This document shows positions 37,001 to 49,754 of a DNA stretch of 64,000 nucleotides, piece by piece. The DNA lies in the NCBI RefSeq assembly GCF_000208745.1, contig NC_030853.1, positions 15,596,591-15,660,590 on the forward strand, given 5' to 3'. The notes under the pieces were generated by a model. The model made no database searches. It saw nothing but the letters and a program-made list of their open reading frames with translations, and had not been told where the DNA came from. Origin of the DNA: Theobroma cacao. Lineage: Eukaryota > Streptophyta > Magnoliopsida > Malvales > Malvaceae. Numbering within the stretch: position 1 is the stretch's first letter; the number at the start of each line of letters is the position of its first letter. Both the position numbers and the translations under genes were made by a program.

Positions 37001-37930
37001 TGATTTAAAGTATGCATGAACATATTTAGCTTTTACACCATGTTTTTGACGGGTTTCGGTATTTTTGAAAAAAAATGACGAAAATACCCTTGTGAGCCAG
37101 AAAATAATATTTTATTGTTTTGATTTGGAAACGACTTATGATTTCTTGAAATGCGAGATTTAATAACTGTCGCTCACCGGAGAGATGCGAAAGCTGATGC
37201 TAAGCCTTACGGGGTTTCGATCGGCATTCGGGGTGATGAGTGCCTATCGAGACGTCGCGGCGGTTGTCACGGGCCCGATGGGAGTTCCGGGTCGTGACAT
37301 TTAAACACTACGTAGAAAAAGATGACCCTGAATTCATTACTCACTCAACAGTCCAAAATTCTAAAAGTACCCATGGACTAGGGAGAAAACCCAAATTCAC
37401 TCCAAAAATTTCCTACCAAATTTATAATGAGAACAAACCACTATATGTTCTTCTATCATTAGGACTACCAACAAGCCTAGTTCAATACTTTCCTTTTCAA
37501 TAGTAAACATACCAAGCATTCCTTACTGGTATTTTTCATATATGGAAATCAATATAAATTCCCATTATGGTTTACCTACTAATGGAATTGGTTTGGGCCA
37601 TTGAAAAAGATTTTTCCCCCAAAATTGATGAACTATACCAAAAATTTTGCCAACAATTTCAGCTTGAACCAAATCAAGACAAATTACATATGTTCATTCA
37701 CTTCTTCTCAAAATTAACCATTTTTTAGATAACCTCATGAGATTATACATATGATATTGATCCTCAAAATGTTTTGTTGTTGTTGAGCTAGTTATCAAGA
37801 TATTGTGCATCATATTTTCTATCATCAAACTTGTCCCACCAATTAGTCTTGAAGATTCAGATTACCGTGACTTGATTGACTTGATAGTGGCTTACGACTC
37901 TTCAAATCTTTTATACTTATTGTTATTATA
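34027..37930 (+). pseudogene. Plus-strand coding remnant split by a solo LTR, possibly pararetroviral
   Basis: Coding-like sequence starts at 34027 (MNKKEKTPQKYPKF) and runs with shifts to 34514 (EVALAITSQIKEDTPLKQ; later FQEWHYKRWDLQKP). It resumes after the solo LTR at about 37305 (KHYVEKDDPEFITHSTVQN) and decays by about 37930 (FSPKIDELYQKFCQQFQLE). Composition and gene-like reading support a former protein. It diverges head-to-head from the movement-protein fragment at 32480-33875, about 150 bp away. I have an impression of similar sequence in plant genomes near pararetroviral insertions, but I do not recognise a domain, so the viral link is inference. Confidence 0.5.
34515..37299 (+). 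mobile_element. Ty3-type solo LTR, second family
   Basis: 2785 bp from TGTCAAACCCTGTTCTAT to TTCCGGGTCGTGACA, flanked by TTTAA at 34510-34514 and 37300-37304. A TATA box (TATAAAAA) is at 35117-35124. No internal coding region or second LTR, so this is a solo LTR. Its ends resemble those of the 15222-17802 family but the bodies differ. Another member begins at 63776 near the right edge. Confidence 0.87.
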
Positions 37931-38593
37931 ATTTGGATTTTATCTTAACCCACTTTACATTAAATGTTATACTTTTTTCAGAGAAATCTTTTTAATTGAA
38001 ATATTGATAAAGTAATTATTGGAGTATATAAGAAATTTTAAATCCATGAAAGGGTAGCATTTTAATTTTTTTAAATTAAAATATTTTTTTCTTTAAAATT
38101 AATGAGAAACTCATATCATAAGTTGAATACATTAAAAGGTTAGAAGTTTTTAAAGTAAGAGAAGTAATATTCTTTTATTCATTTCGATTTTTGGATATGT
38201 TGTTCTTAATTTTAAACAAATATTTTTTATACTTTGACATTTGAATTATACTTAAACTAATTGCTTTACAAGCATATTATGCATTGCACCAATTATTTCC
38301 AAAGTTTTTAAATGTGAGTTAGTTGTTGATATCTAAAGAGTCTTAATGCTATTTAATTTATTTACTTCTAAATATAAAATTACTACCATACTTATTTCAA
38401 AATCTATTGCAAAATTATCATCATAGTTTAAAGATAAATGTATTAGAAAATATTATATATTTGTAGTACTATTTTTATCATTAAAAATAAAATTTCAATG
38501 TAAAAATTATAAATTTTACGTGTCAAATCATCCATGTTAAGTTAGTATATTTAAATTTGCTTTTAACTAAACAATGTTAGAGCCATAAGCCCT
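37931..38593. other. AT-rich DNA, nothing recognised
   Basis: Strongly AT-rich sequence between the coding remnant and the CACTA element. No gene or repeat structure could be supported. Confidence 0.45.
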
Positions 38594-38599
38594 CACTCA

Positions 38600-39040
38600 A
38601 AAAAAAAAAAAAAGCATTATCGACAGAAATTTTTGTTGGTAATAGTTTGGATTTCGTCGGCATATTTCATTACCGATGGAAATATCGATGAAATTTTTAT
38701 TAGTATTCGATCATAAATACTGTGGTTGGTAATGGTAAATTTGTCAGTGATGAAATATTCCGTCAGCAAAGGTTGGGATCTGTCGATCGGTCTTTTATCA
38801 ATTATGGGGGGAATTTCATCGATAATCTTCAACGGATGACCGACTAATAACTAACAGAATTGGCTTTGAAGCTCACAAGCTGTATCCATAAGCAGTGGTT
38901 TAGAATCTGTTGGTATTTTGTATGAACTTCGTCGGTAATGGATGAATTCCGTCAATTATTCCATAGATTACTGATTAACTTTGTTGGTAATGGATAAATT
39001 CTATTGATAATTCCATCGATAATAACTACAGAACCAATTT
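38600..39040. repeat. Left subterminal repeat zone of the CACTA element
   Basis: Direct and inverted copies of short motifs such as TCGTCGG, TTACCGATGGAAAT and ATCGATGAAAT recur every 20-40 bp, mirrored in the right zone at about 49755-50110. Confidence 0.7.
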
Positions 39041-39229
39041 TTTCTTTAGAAAATAAATTTTGTTTGGTTCGTAATAAAATTATTATATGATGTTTTTATT
39101 AATAAAGTAAACATATAGCAAATATATATACATAAAAAAATATGAAAATGTAATACAAATCATAATTAATAAAAAAAAATATCCAATGTAAACATTGGAT
39201 AATAATCTAAATAAGTATCTAATACAAAG

Positions 39230-39714
39230 CTCACTAAGGGGGTGGGGTTGGCTGTTGTTATGGTGGATACGGTAGACTCGACTGTTGTGATAAGGAAAAC
39301 CCAGAGGTGTCTGAAAGAGGTAACCTCGTTGCAATGACCTTTAATAAGTTATTAATTCTGCCCATCGACGTCATCAAGATACTGACATTACAAACTAATT
39401 GTTGATATCCCTTGGGCTCAGGTGCAGAAGGCGGAAGAGGTTGTGTAATGTCAAGACTACAAGCAGACTTAAACATCCTGATTGGAGTTAGAAGTCTCAA
39501 AATGGGGACTCTAGTGCCAAATCCACAAACATGGGTCCCAATACTGTTGGGCCCTTCAATGGCCTTGGTCTATACCTTAGGATCAAACTTCGATCGGGTC
39601 AACAACTCCTCACTGTACTTTTGCAATAAAGCTGAAGTATATGATTCCGACAAATAGAAAAGCAATTAAAAGTATTATGTTATTTAATTGGTAAGCAACA
39701 ACTATATATATATA

Positions 39715-39758
<44 letters not shown>

Positions 39759-40930
39759 AATACACATATTACTTACACAAATAGTCTTGGAACTGTTGTC
39801 CACAAATTCTCTGATATCTTTCTACATCTTGTGAGTGCGTTTGAAAAGCTCAGAGAATGTCACTTGTCGTTGCTTTTCCTTGAACTGTAATTATAAAAAA
39901 AGACAATAAGAATAAAAAACATAAAGAATTATATTATTAAAGTGAATAATTTTTGTAGAACTACAATAAAACTACATACCATCATTTTCTCGTGTAGGGT
40001 GAAAAGCAAAGAACCGCTTGTATGTTTTGCTACATTGTTGTCCTTTTTTGTTATGCGATTTTGCTTGGCCTTACGTGAACGTGACTGCCACTTGGGCTTG
40101 GACCATACATTATCAACTAACTGGTCATATACCACAATAGTGATCCATGATCACACTTCACCTTTCGTCAATAGAAGATCACTGTCAGGGCCACTCGTAT
40201 CCTTCTTAACCTTGTCATGCTCATTCGCTAAGAGATCCTTGAGGCAGTCTTTGCAAATCTTTTCCCATATGGATTGGAGCTTTGTTGCATTTGCAACAGC
40301 TCATGTGAAAGATTCTTACATCCAAGAAAAATATATATTAGTATAGGAAATTATGATAGTTATACACTAATACGCCACATGTTACCTCAAATTTATGCCA
40401 AATGTTATCTTTATGCTCTTGAGAAACTTGCCTCCATGTTGGCCAAGGTCTACTGAAGTTACTCCTAATAATCTGCATAATCGTAGGAGTAATGCCAATC
40501 TCCGTTAAAGTATTACAAATAAACTTATTGTTAAAAAATGTATAAATTAATTAACTAAATTGACTGCATATAATTAATAATATAAATTTGAGTAGAGGAA
40601 TTTACCTTCTTCTAAGAGGATGCAGAAATATCTGTTGATCTGAATGAGTCGAAGTGGGCAAACCGAGACTCGACCCTCGACTTCTAGCCTACAACATGCT
40701 GTTGGACGCAATAGCATCGTCAAAAGTGAGGGTTCCAATTGAAGTAGTCGGACTAGGCATCGATACCTATGAATATACTTGAGTATCTACCACTAGAGTG
40801 GGAATCCGTGGTTTGGGGATAGGATATGGCATAGGAGGTTGAGTAAACAAAGGGCTAGTGCCACTGGCCTGTCCTTGGAGGCTTTCCTTCATCTTCTTTT
40901 TCAACTTAACCATGTCTATCCAATAAGAAA
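39230..40930 (-). pseudogene. TnpA-like gene of the CACTA element (Ptta/En/Spm transposase family)
   Basis: On the minus strand, exon-like pieces run from about 40915 (MVKLKKKMKESLQGQASG, then a Pro/Ser/Thr-rich stretch) through about 40400-40490 (TPTIMQIIRRSFSRPW) to 39930-40135 (SRKAKQNRITKKDNN; KHTSGSLLFTLHEKMM) and 39790-39880 (KRTHKM). The last pieces fit the plant transposase Ptta/En/Spm family, in which a Lys/Asn-rich core precedes a GS.(S/T)..H..K motif. In related elements this protein binds the subterminal repeats. Stops and AT-rich gaps indicate introns plus decay. Confidence 0.65.
39703..39755. repeat. Compound (TA)n(TG)n microsatellite
   Basis: (TA)n at about 39703-39714, then an almost pure (TG)18 run to 39755, inside an intron-like gap of the TnpA-like gene. 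Confidence 0.95.
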
Positions 40931-41259
40931 GAAATGTACAATTGTTAGTATAACTATTAAAAAAATATATGTATAAACATTAATTTAATTGTTAATAAAT
41001 AAATATACGACATGATATATATATAATGAATGACTTTATAAAGTTTTAATGTCAAGGTGCAAAAAATAAATTCGTACATTTTTTACAAAAAAAAAAATCC
41101 ATCAATCATCATCCGAACAAGGGAACTCATTTTCTTCGTTCTCATCTTCATCATTATTGATATTATTTTCATCTTGTTTGTCTAATTCTTGCTCCATCTC
41201 ATCGTATTCTCATTCATCTTCATCATCTTTTTCATTATGTTCAACATTCGCAAATGTAT

Positions 41260-44200
41260 TCACCTCTTCATATTCATTAGTAACAAGAATTGTATTATTG
41301 TCAAGGTTGATCGAAGTATGATCAACTCGTGAATTGCAGGAAACTTCATCTTCTTAATACAACCTTTCGTTAAGGTAGATAATTTTCCCATCATTTTTCT
41401 CATTATCCGTAATGGAAAATCGACTTCAAGCCTTGGTTCTAAACACTGCCCACCAATCACGTCGATCTCTTTTGTTTAATGGATACAGAGTATAGTACAC
41501 TTAAGTTACTTTTTTGGCTAAAATAAAAGGGTCATTACTAGCAAGAATCAAAGACCTTTGTCGATATCAAGCCAATGGCATTTGAACAACATGACTCGGT
41601 TGTTGACACTAAAGTATTCTAACTCAACTATATCAACCAATAATTCGTAAAAGGCATGATCGTAATCATTATTACAATTTCCCTTGATGCAGACACCATT
41701 GTTCATTGTTCATTGTTTTACAATTGTGACCATAATCTAATGTGTGAAACTTGTATCCATTGACGTAATAACCTTTGAAACACCTTGCCATGAGACTATG
41801 ACCATGAGAAATATCGACAACATGAGAATCAATTTGACTCGCATGTTGGCGAACATACAAAAAAGTTATAGGGCTTTCAATTATTTGAAGTATTAAATTA
41901 ACAAAATCAAATTGACTTATTAAATTTAACTTACATATTGTTTAAACCAATTACAAAATGATTTGTCAAGGACTTCTTCCTATTCATTCTTTAAAAATAC
42001 CGTACTATTCTCTTTTAACCATATCGTCAAATATCTTATAGATAGGAAGAACATAAATCACGAATTAATACCATTTTCCATTCACAATTTTTTAAATTAT
42101 TGGTTAAACTTATACTTACTAAATGTATGACAATATCTCCTCGCAATTCACTACATAGAGTTTGGTAGCATAGAACTCATCCTCCTTTAGGTATCGATGT
42201 TTCTCAAATTGACTTTAAGGTCAAATAAGATAGGTGAAAATCGACAGACTATTGGCTATATCAACCTCTTCACCATCGTCATGTTGTGGGACCCGATTCA
42301 TTCTTATTGGGATTGTAGGTTTAAAGTACATTGAACAAACAATGATATTTCATCGATGATATATGCTTCATAAATGGATCCTTCCACGGATGCTCGATTT
42401 TTCACCTTTTTTTTTTAAATGATGTAAAAACTTAAAAAACAATATTCGTTTTCATATTCTAATTGTCAAATAACTTAAAAGTTTTAATTACATGTATGGA
42501 ACACAATACCTCTCAAATAGATACATCCATCGACAATAGACCGATTCTCCAACCTTAACTTCATATGACAAGTGGATAGACAAATGCCCCATTGAGTAGA
42601 AAAAACCGAGGGGTGGGGGGAAAATCTTTTCTAATTTGCATATGGTTTCCATAATTTTTCCTTCCCATGCATTTATATGCTCAACATGTAGTTTGGTTGC
42701 ACACAAATCACGAAAGATATATGAGATCTTAACACTTGCACTCCAAATAATGTGAGAAACCATATCACACAAGGCAATTGGGAGTAAACGTTGCATGAAA
42801 ACGTGACAATCATGACTTTTCATCCCATAAAATTTGTATTCTTACTCATTCACACACTTTGCCATGTTAGAGGTGAAACCATCTGGTAATTGTAACTGTT
42901 TCACCCAAGCACACACTTCTGCTACTCCTTAGTCAAAATGTATGAGGCTTTTGATTTAAAAAGTTTACCATTATTTTCAATTAAGTGCAATTTCGACTAC
43001 CTGCAACACAACTCTAAATCATGACGAGCTTTGATATTATTTTTCGTCTTTCTCGAAAGATCCATCATTGTGTTGAATATATTGTCAAATATGTTATGCT
43101 CAATATGCATCACATCCAAGTTGTGACGAATGAGATTTGTCTGACAATACGAGAACTCCCACAATATGCTTTTCTTAGCCCAATTATGGGTTTGATTGAA
43201 ACCCAGTAGCTTTTAGTCACCCACCTTTATCCCACACATGATATTTCGAATTGACTCCAATCATTCCAAAATCTCAACACCGGATAACCGAGGAATTGGA
43301 AGGTCCTATTTAACATGTTTCTTAAATTTATCTCTTTAGCTATGAAAAGGATGATTCATTGGCTAGAATTGCCGATGGTAATAAAAAAAACAAAGCTTCT
43401 TCCCATACTCCAAGAAGAAACTCTTTCCATGTTCCATGCAATATGGACATGATAAACGTCCATGAGTGTTCCATTCGAACAACATACCATATGTAGGGAA
43501 GTCATTAATGGTCCACAAGAGTGCTGCTTATAGAATAAAATTTTGGCGATTAAAGGCATCGTACGTGACCATCCCTTCTTCTCATAGAACTTTTAACTTA
43601 TCTATCAAAGGTCAGAGGAACACATCAATGTTCTATTCAAGACTTATCCTCCTCAAGATGACCATACTAAGAAAGATGAACGATTGGTTCACGTATATTT
43701 ATAAAGGTAAATTATAGTCAGTGAGAATTACTGGCCAAACTGGATACGGTTTCACTGTCAACTTGAATAGACTAAAACCATTTGAACATAAACCAAGTCT
43801 GACATTACGAGTCTCAAAGGCAAAAGACTGATGGGTGCGATTAAAATGTTGCCAAGCCATACCATCAACAGAATGCTTAAGCACTCCATCATTAAATTAG
43901 TGTGTGGCATGCCATGTCATGTGTTCTGTAGTTTTGGCTGACATATATAGCCTTTGCAATCTCGATGTTAGTGGAAAGTATTGTAAAATCTTAAAAATAA
44001 TTTTCTCCTTCCCTCTTCTTGATTTATTCAGTATATACCAAAGATGACCACGACATGGACAATAAGACAACTCGAAATATTCGTTATAAAACAACATGCA
44101 ATTATTCTTACATGCATGATATTTCTGATAATCGAGTCCAAGTTTTTTTCAAGTGTGTCTTCATTCTATAGAAGTTTTTCGATAATGATTCGTTCGATGG

Positions 44201-44835
44201 CAACATCTATTTCACTAGATGCATCAGACGATTAAAGCATGCCTCACTTATGTTAAACTTTGACGTTACATTCAATAATTTAAATATAGCTGATAGTTTT
44301 GTATGCTTATTGTATCCGAGCCACAAAGCTGCATTAGCATCATTTAACAACAAAAAAAAAAAAGGATGCAATGTTCGGATTTGGATCTTCAAGAAAAACC
44401 TGTTCATCTCAAGTCTTATCATTAAACTAAAACTCCAGTCGTAAAGCGTCCATAACCATTTCAACATACGGATTTTTTACTTTAATTTCATTAACTTCTT
44501 TGTTCTGCTCACCAACAAAATGTGCCAATGATTGGCCGTCATGAAATGATTCACCATGTGCATCCCATATTGTGTTCGCACCAGTTAACCCTCTTATGAA
44601 ATAAGTGTTCCCGAACCTATTCAGCAACCAAAAACTTGCTATTCGTACACCGAGAGCAAGGACATTCGATGTTATTCTCAATCACATTTCTTGGTTGACT
44701 GAACACAAATGAAATAAATTCAATATATATGTCATTCACAAATTCTTTCCTAAAAAGTCCACTTGAATCTACTCGGTAATACATTAAACTCGTATCTTGT
44801 TCTATTATGAGAAAAAATATTATAATAGACATATA
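41260..44835 (-). pseudogene. TnpD-like transposase gene of the CACTA element (tnp2 family)
   Basis: Read on the minus strand from right to left. The transposase-associated domain is at 44617-44770 (FISFVFSQPRNVIENN, CPCSRCTNSKFL). Tnp2 transposase pieces lie at 43699-43884 (MAWQHFNRTHQSFAFETRNV, RLGLCSNGF) and 43356-43559 (CGPLMTSLHMVCCSNGT). A DUF4218-type block is at 42100-42830 (MKSHDCHVFMQRLLPIAL; FRDLCATKLHVEHI; YRWMYLFERY). A DUF4216-type block is at 41420-41860 (YVNGYKFHTLDYGHN; VYYTLYPLNKRDRRDWW). This is the standard domain order of plant CACTA transposases. Frameshifts and stops break every block, so no active transposase is encoded. GC-poor gaps may be introns. Confidence 0.85.
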
Positions 44836-46209
44836 ATGTCATTCGTTAGTAGATATTAACACAAACATCAATCGAAAACAAAATCTAACTTAAATACTAG
44901 AATTATAAAAATTTTAGGGTTTACCAAAATATTACTTTATTAAAATCTTACTTAATTTAAATTATTTAATAATATTTAATTAATTTAATCTAAAACTTAA
45001 TTAATTTAAATATTTTTTAAATTAACTTATATTACTAATTTAATTCATGTCTAAATAACTAATTAAAACATTTTTTCATTTTATTAGTTAAATTCTTTAA
45101 TTACCCTAACACAACCTTAATTAATTTAACTAATTTTAAATTTTATTAAATTTACTCATTTAATTATTTGCTTAATTACCCTAAACTTTAATTAAGTTAA
45201 ATAATTTTAATTTTTTCTAAATTTACTAATTTAATTTATTATTAATGGCTAATACATGATTGTTTTTGTTCATTTAAATTATTTAATTAATTCCCTAAAC
45301 CCTAAGCCCTAATTTAAAAAAATAAAATTGTATATAATATTACTCATTTATTAATTTCTTATTTACTTATATAACACATTCCATTACTTAATTAACTAAA
45401 TTATTTAATTCACTCATTAAACATTTAATTAATTTAAATATTTTTTAAATTAACTAATATTACTTATTTAATTCATTTCTAAATAGCTAATTAAAACATT
45501 TTTTCATTTGATTAGTTAAATTCTTTAATTACCCTAATACAACCTAAATTAATTTAACTAATTTGAAATTTTATTAAATTTACTCATTTAATTATGTCAC
45601 GACCCAAATTAGGGGCCATGACCGGCGCATGGGCCCAATGGACGTAGTCCACTAAGCCCAAGCAAGCCTATTAATCTGACGTGTTCACTATTCCATCATA
45701 AACTGTTAAGTCACATTTCATACTTGAATCAAAATAATATTAAACATTGCCATCTCATATTGGCATACCAAACAAGTATATATACATTGTTTACAGCATA
45801 TATCTTAATAATTTACATTAGGTTTGTCTACACATAACAAAAAGAGACTCGATGTCCAGCGGAGAAACTCGACGAATGTACAACTATTGAATGCTGAGGC
45901 ACTTGCCAAGGGTCGACTGTATAAAGACACTTTGACCTAGCTACCAGCTGTCTCGTGATCTGAAAACATGAAGTTGAAAACGGTGAGTATAAACCCAGTG
46001 AGTGAACAAGGAAGGGAACAAGCAACCATAAGGGAGAATTTAAAATCATGATGCACTTGTTTTAAAACAATGCAATTTAATTTCATTCATATTAAAAACC
46101 CCTCATCAAGCCCTTAAATGATTAATCATATGAAAATCATGAACCTATACATAACGAACCATTTTAAGAATGAAAGCTTCAATGATACGCAAGCAAGTCA
46201 AATACGACA

Positions 46210-46620
46210 ACGAATCTTCATTGCAGCGAGAATGAATTTTCACTGCAGCGACGTTGGGATTAAGTTATTAGCTGAACGAGGGTTTCTCACTAAACCTCCT
46301 CATTTTAAACTTAACTCATTTAGCCCTTAATGTTGGAAGTCCATGCTCAGATATGGTAGCAAAGAAGTGAAAAATAGGGCTGTAATTGGACAAGATAGGA
46401 GACAAAACAGAAAAGGTTTTTGCTGCAGCGAAATTGTGACCCAAAAACAAAAAATTTCTCGCTGCAGCAAAATTCATTCTTGCTGCAGCGATAAGTTACA
46501 GTGTCATTCTCGCTGCAGCAAAAATGCATTCTCGTTGCAATGAGTTTTTGGCCAGTTTATCCCTCCAAACCCGAGAGTTTCTCACTGCAGCGAAAATGAT
46601 TCTCGCTGCAACGAGAAACA
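46210..46620 (-). repeat. Palindrome array, second copy
   Basis: Nine or ten variants of TCTCGCTGCAGCGAGA in the same order as at 16799-17172 but in inverted orientation. Many units have lost perfect symmetry through G-to-A or C-to-T changes. Confidence 0.8.
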
Positions 46621-46870
46621 AGGCACCAATGAAAATTTTGCCCTTCTTCCCAAAGAAAAACCACCCTGTTGAAATGTCCAAACCAACATGAAACGCATAA
46701 CAAATTTCCAAAGTTTAACATGTCAAGTTTCACATGCATTACAACCATATACCATTACTCATTAATTTCCTATAACACACATATTTACATATGTATATAT
46801 GTATACGTATACCCATCATCATCATGCACACCATCCCATCATCATCATACACACCATCACATCATCATCA

Positions 46871-46999
46871 TCACCAACTCATGCGCATTCCCTACTCGCA
46901 CATGGCTGGGTCATCACCGGGTTATGCGTACTCCCTACTCGCACATAACCGGGTCATCCTCGGCTTATGCGCACTCCCTACTTGTACATAGCCAAGTCA
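46871..46999 (-). repeat. 43-bp tandem hairpin units, second copy
   Basis: Three units corresponding to 16442-16570; the middle arms CCGGGTTATGCG and CGCACATAACCGGG remain complementary. Confidence 0.8.
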
Positions 47000-49439
47000 A
47001 TATAATTACACAACACTTTATTCAAACATATATGTATATCAACATAATGCAGCAGCATAGAGATCCATGATAACCACATGTCATAACATAAAATTGATTT
47101 ATCAAAGGCGTGTTCCCAAGGCACTTGTTTTAACAAAAGTTGTATAGAATCATTCAAATACTTTGTACAAAACGGTCATATTCTCAAAACAATTTTGATA
47201 GGCAGTCCACTCACCGGTTGATTGTAGAGCCTTTAGCTGACTCTAATTTCCTTAATGATCCAATTGGGGTGATGGGGCTTCGTTAGAACCTAGAATCACA
47301 TTAGCATCAGCAATAGGTCAATTCATATACTATAAACCCTAAAAGCTATCTCTTAGTTAGCTTTCAATTGCCACTTTAAATGGCTATCTATGTTCACTAT
47401 CTAAATCACTATAAAATGAATGAATATCCTCAACAATAAAACAGCTCATAATCCCAATTACCAGCCATTATTCACAACTAAAAACCAATCTTAGTTCATC
47501 ACTCACCCTAAGGTTTCTTTGTAGTTGAATTCTCTTCCAATAGCTTTCAAACAAATGGGGTAATTCTCTCTTTCTCTCTCTAAAATGCACATCTAGTGAG
47601 AAAAAGTATGGAAATAATATTTTTCAAGGGTTTTAAGGAGAGAGAGTGGAAGAATACAAGAGTTCTAGTCAAAAGGGCATAAAGGTATGCAAACTAGAGC
47701 TAGAGAGAGAAAATTATGCAAGCTCCATATCAAGCTCCCATGGAGGTTGGAAGCAACGTGAGATGGAAGAAGAAGAAGAAGAAGACAAGTTGCTGGAAAT
47801 TCAAGAAGCTGCTGAAAGGAGAAGATATTTATAGCCCAAGCTTATCCATTCCCTTAAAATTACCAAATTACCCCTTCATAAATTAGCTTATTCTCCTCAA
47901 ATCTTTTATGCAATCTTTTTGCTTTTTTGACACTGGGACAAGGTCCATAATGGTCTAGACATACTTGGGTTCATGAAAACTTAAAATTCTAGCCCGAGGT
48001 GAAAATGACCATTTTGCCCCTACCGTGAAAATCATCAAAATTTTGGTTTTCTTTCCATTTTACCCCTAATTTCACCATCCATTTATGCCTTAGGCCTACT
48101 TAGGCAATAATATTGTTTAAAAATCTTACTTTTATGGGCTTACTAAGAAAATGACAAAATTACCGTTGATCAGGGATATCGCGTATACTTCCCTTTACGA
48201 GTCTATAAAGGTCAAGGTCTCACAAATTAATTGCTTAATTACCCTTAACCTTAATTAAGTTAAATAATTTTAAATTTTTCTAAATTTATGAATTTAATTT
48301 ATTGATTAATTACTAATACATTATTATTTTTATTTCTTAAATTATTTAACTAATTCCTTAAACCCTAAACCCTAATTTAAATAAATAAAATATTATATAA
48401 TATTACTCATTTAATTAATTTCTTATTTACTTATATAACATATTCCATTATTTAATTTACTAAATTATTTAATTCACTCATTAAAGCCTGAATTAATTTA
48501 AATATTTTTTCAATTAGCTAATATTACTAATTTAATTCTTTGCTAAATAAATAATTAAAACATTTTTTCATTTGATTAGTTAAATTCTTTAATTATCCTA
48601 ATACAACCTTAATTAATTTAATTAATTTTAAATTTTATTAAAGTTACTCATTTAATAATTTACTTAATTACCCTAAACCTTAATTAGGTTAAATAATTTT
48701 ACTTATACAATCTAGATTATCTATTTCATAGTTTTCTCAAGCGATGCATTGCCGTCAAGTTTCATCTTGCTTGAACAAACTATACCCACATAGAGCAATC
48801 ATAAAATCAATATTAATTTGCTTGAACAAATAATATACACATTTAATCATTCTGTATTTTTGTTTTCTTTTTTTCTTTTTTTTCTTTTTCACAAATAAAA
48901 TCAGAACTTTTCCATTGTACATTTCCCACATTGCTAATAATACACATTTACAATATAAACAACCATAAACAATATAATATACACAAATAAAACAAATAAT
49001 ATACACATTTAACACACTTAACAACTAACAATCAGAACTTACACATAAACAATATAAACAACCATATTCCATTGTACATTTCCCACATTGCTAATAATAA
49101 TAGTGATATCAATTGTTTGCAAAGCAAATCTCAATTAACAGCACAATATCCCAATTGTTTGTAGTCAATCAACAGCACATTATGAACATAAACAACCTAA
49201 CAATTAACAGTGTCAATTAACAACATACTTAATAGCATATCGTTTCCATTTTCCACAAATTATAAACAACACATTGTTTGCAAAGAAAATGGTCAATTAA
49301 CATCACAAATAACCAAACAAAACTAACACTTAACAATTAATTTTTTATTTTTCATTAGAAGACAGTGATAGCACAACTAAATGCCAACCATAAAAAATTT
49401 AAAACCCTAATCCCTAAATCGAAAGCTTAAACCCTAAAC

Positions 49440-49740
49440 CAGCAACAATGGGGAGGTTAAACCGACAGAAAGCTAACCTCTTGGGGTAGCTGAAATCGAA
49501 GGTCGATCGGTGACCTTCAATGGGGGGTGGGTTGAACGAGAGGCAACGATTGAAGGGGAGAAGGAACGAGAGACATTGATTGAGGGGGGGGGGGAGGAAT
49601 CAACCACCGTAAGGGATGGGTCGGTCATCGACATGGGTCCAATGCGAAAGAGGTTGTTAGGGTGGGGGAGGAGGCAAGGGAGGCTAAAAGATAGAGAGTT
49701 GAGGGAGAAGAGAGAAGGGATAAATGGGGGGAAATAAGAG
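49440..49740 (-). promoter_or_regulatory. Probable leader and transcription start region of the CACTA genes
   Basis: On the minus strand this is strongly pyrimidine rich (CCTTCTCTC, CCTCCTCCCCCACCC and similar), higher in GC than all around it, and ends in telomere-like AAACCCTAA-type motifs near 49404-49440. Position between the right terminus and the transposase genes suggests a 5' leader. No splice structure was confirmed. Confidence 0.4.
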
Positions 49741-49754
49741 GGTTCGGGATGTTA

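Larger units (their letters stand above)
45595..48224 (-). mobile_element. Ty3-type solo LTR, same family as 15222-17802, inverted
   Basis: 2630 bp, plus strand TGTCACGACCCAAATTAGGG to TCAAGGTCTCACA, flanked by AATTA at 45590-45594 and 48225-48229. Its TATA box is at 47826-47833 on the minus strand. It lies inside the second unit of the 428-bp array within the CACTA element. It shares all modules with 15222-17802, plus an expanded CAT/CAC trinucleotide-rich stretch around 46817-46875. Confidence 0.87.
44997..48705. repeat. AT-rich tandem array with a period of about 428 bp, split by a solo LTR
   Basis: The marker TTAATTAATTTAAATATTTT recurs at 44997, 45425 and, with one change, 48489. After removing the 2635-bp LTR insertion plus duplication, the spacing is 428 and 429 bp. 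About 2.5 units are present. Each full unit carries a telomere-like CCCTAAACCCTAA-type stretch (45290-45312; 48358-48378). The array lies upstream of the transposase genes of the CACTA element. Confidence 0.85.

Noticed and set aside
49510..49737. 75-aa Glu/Arg/Gly-rich plus-strand ORF
   Set aside because: It is the complement of a pyrimidine-rich leader and has low-complexity composition.
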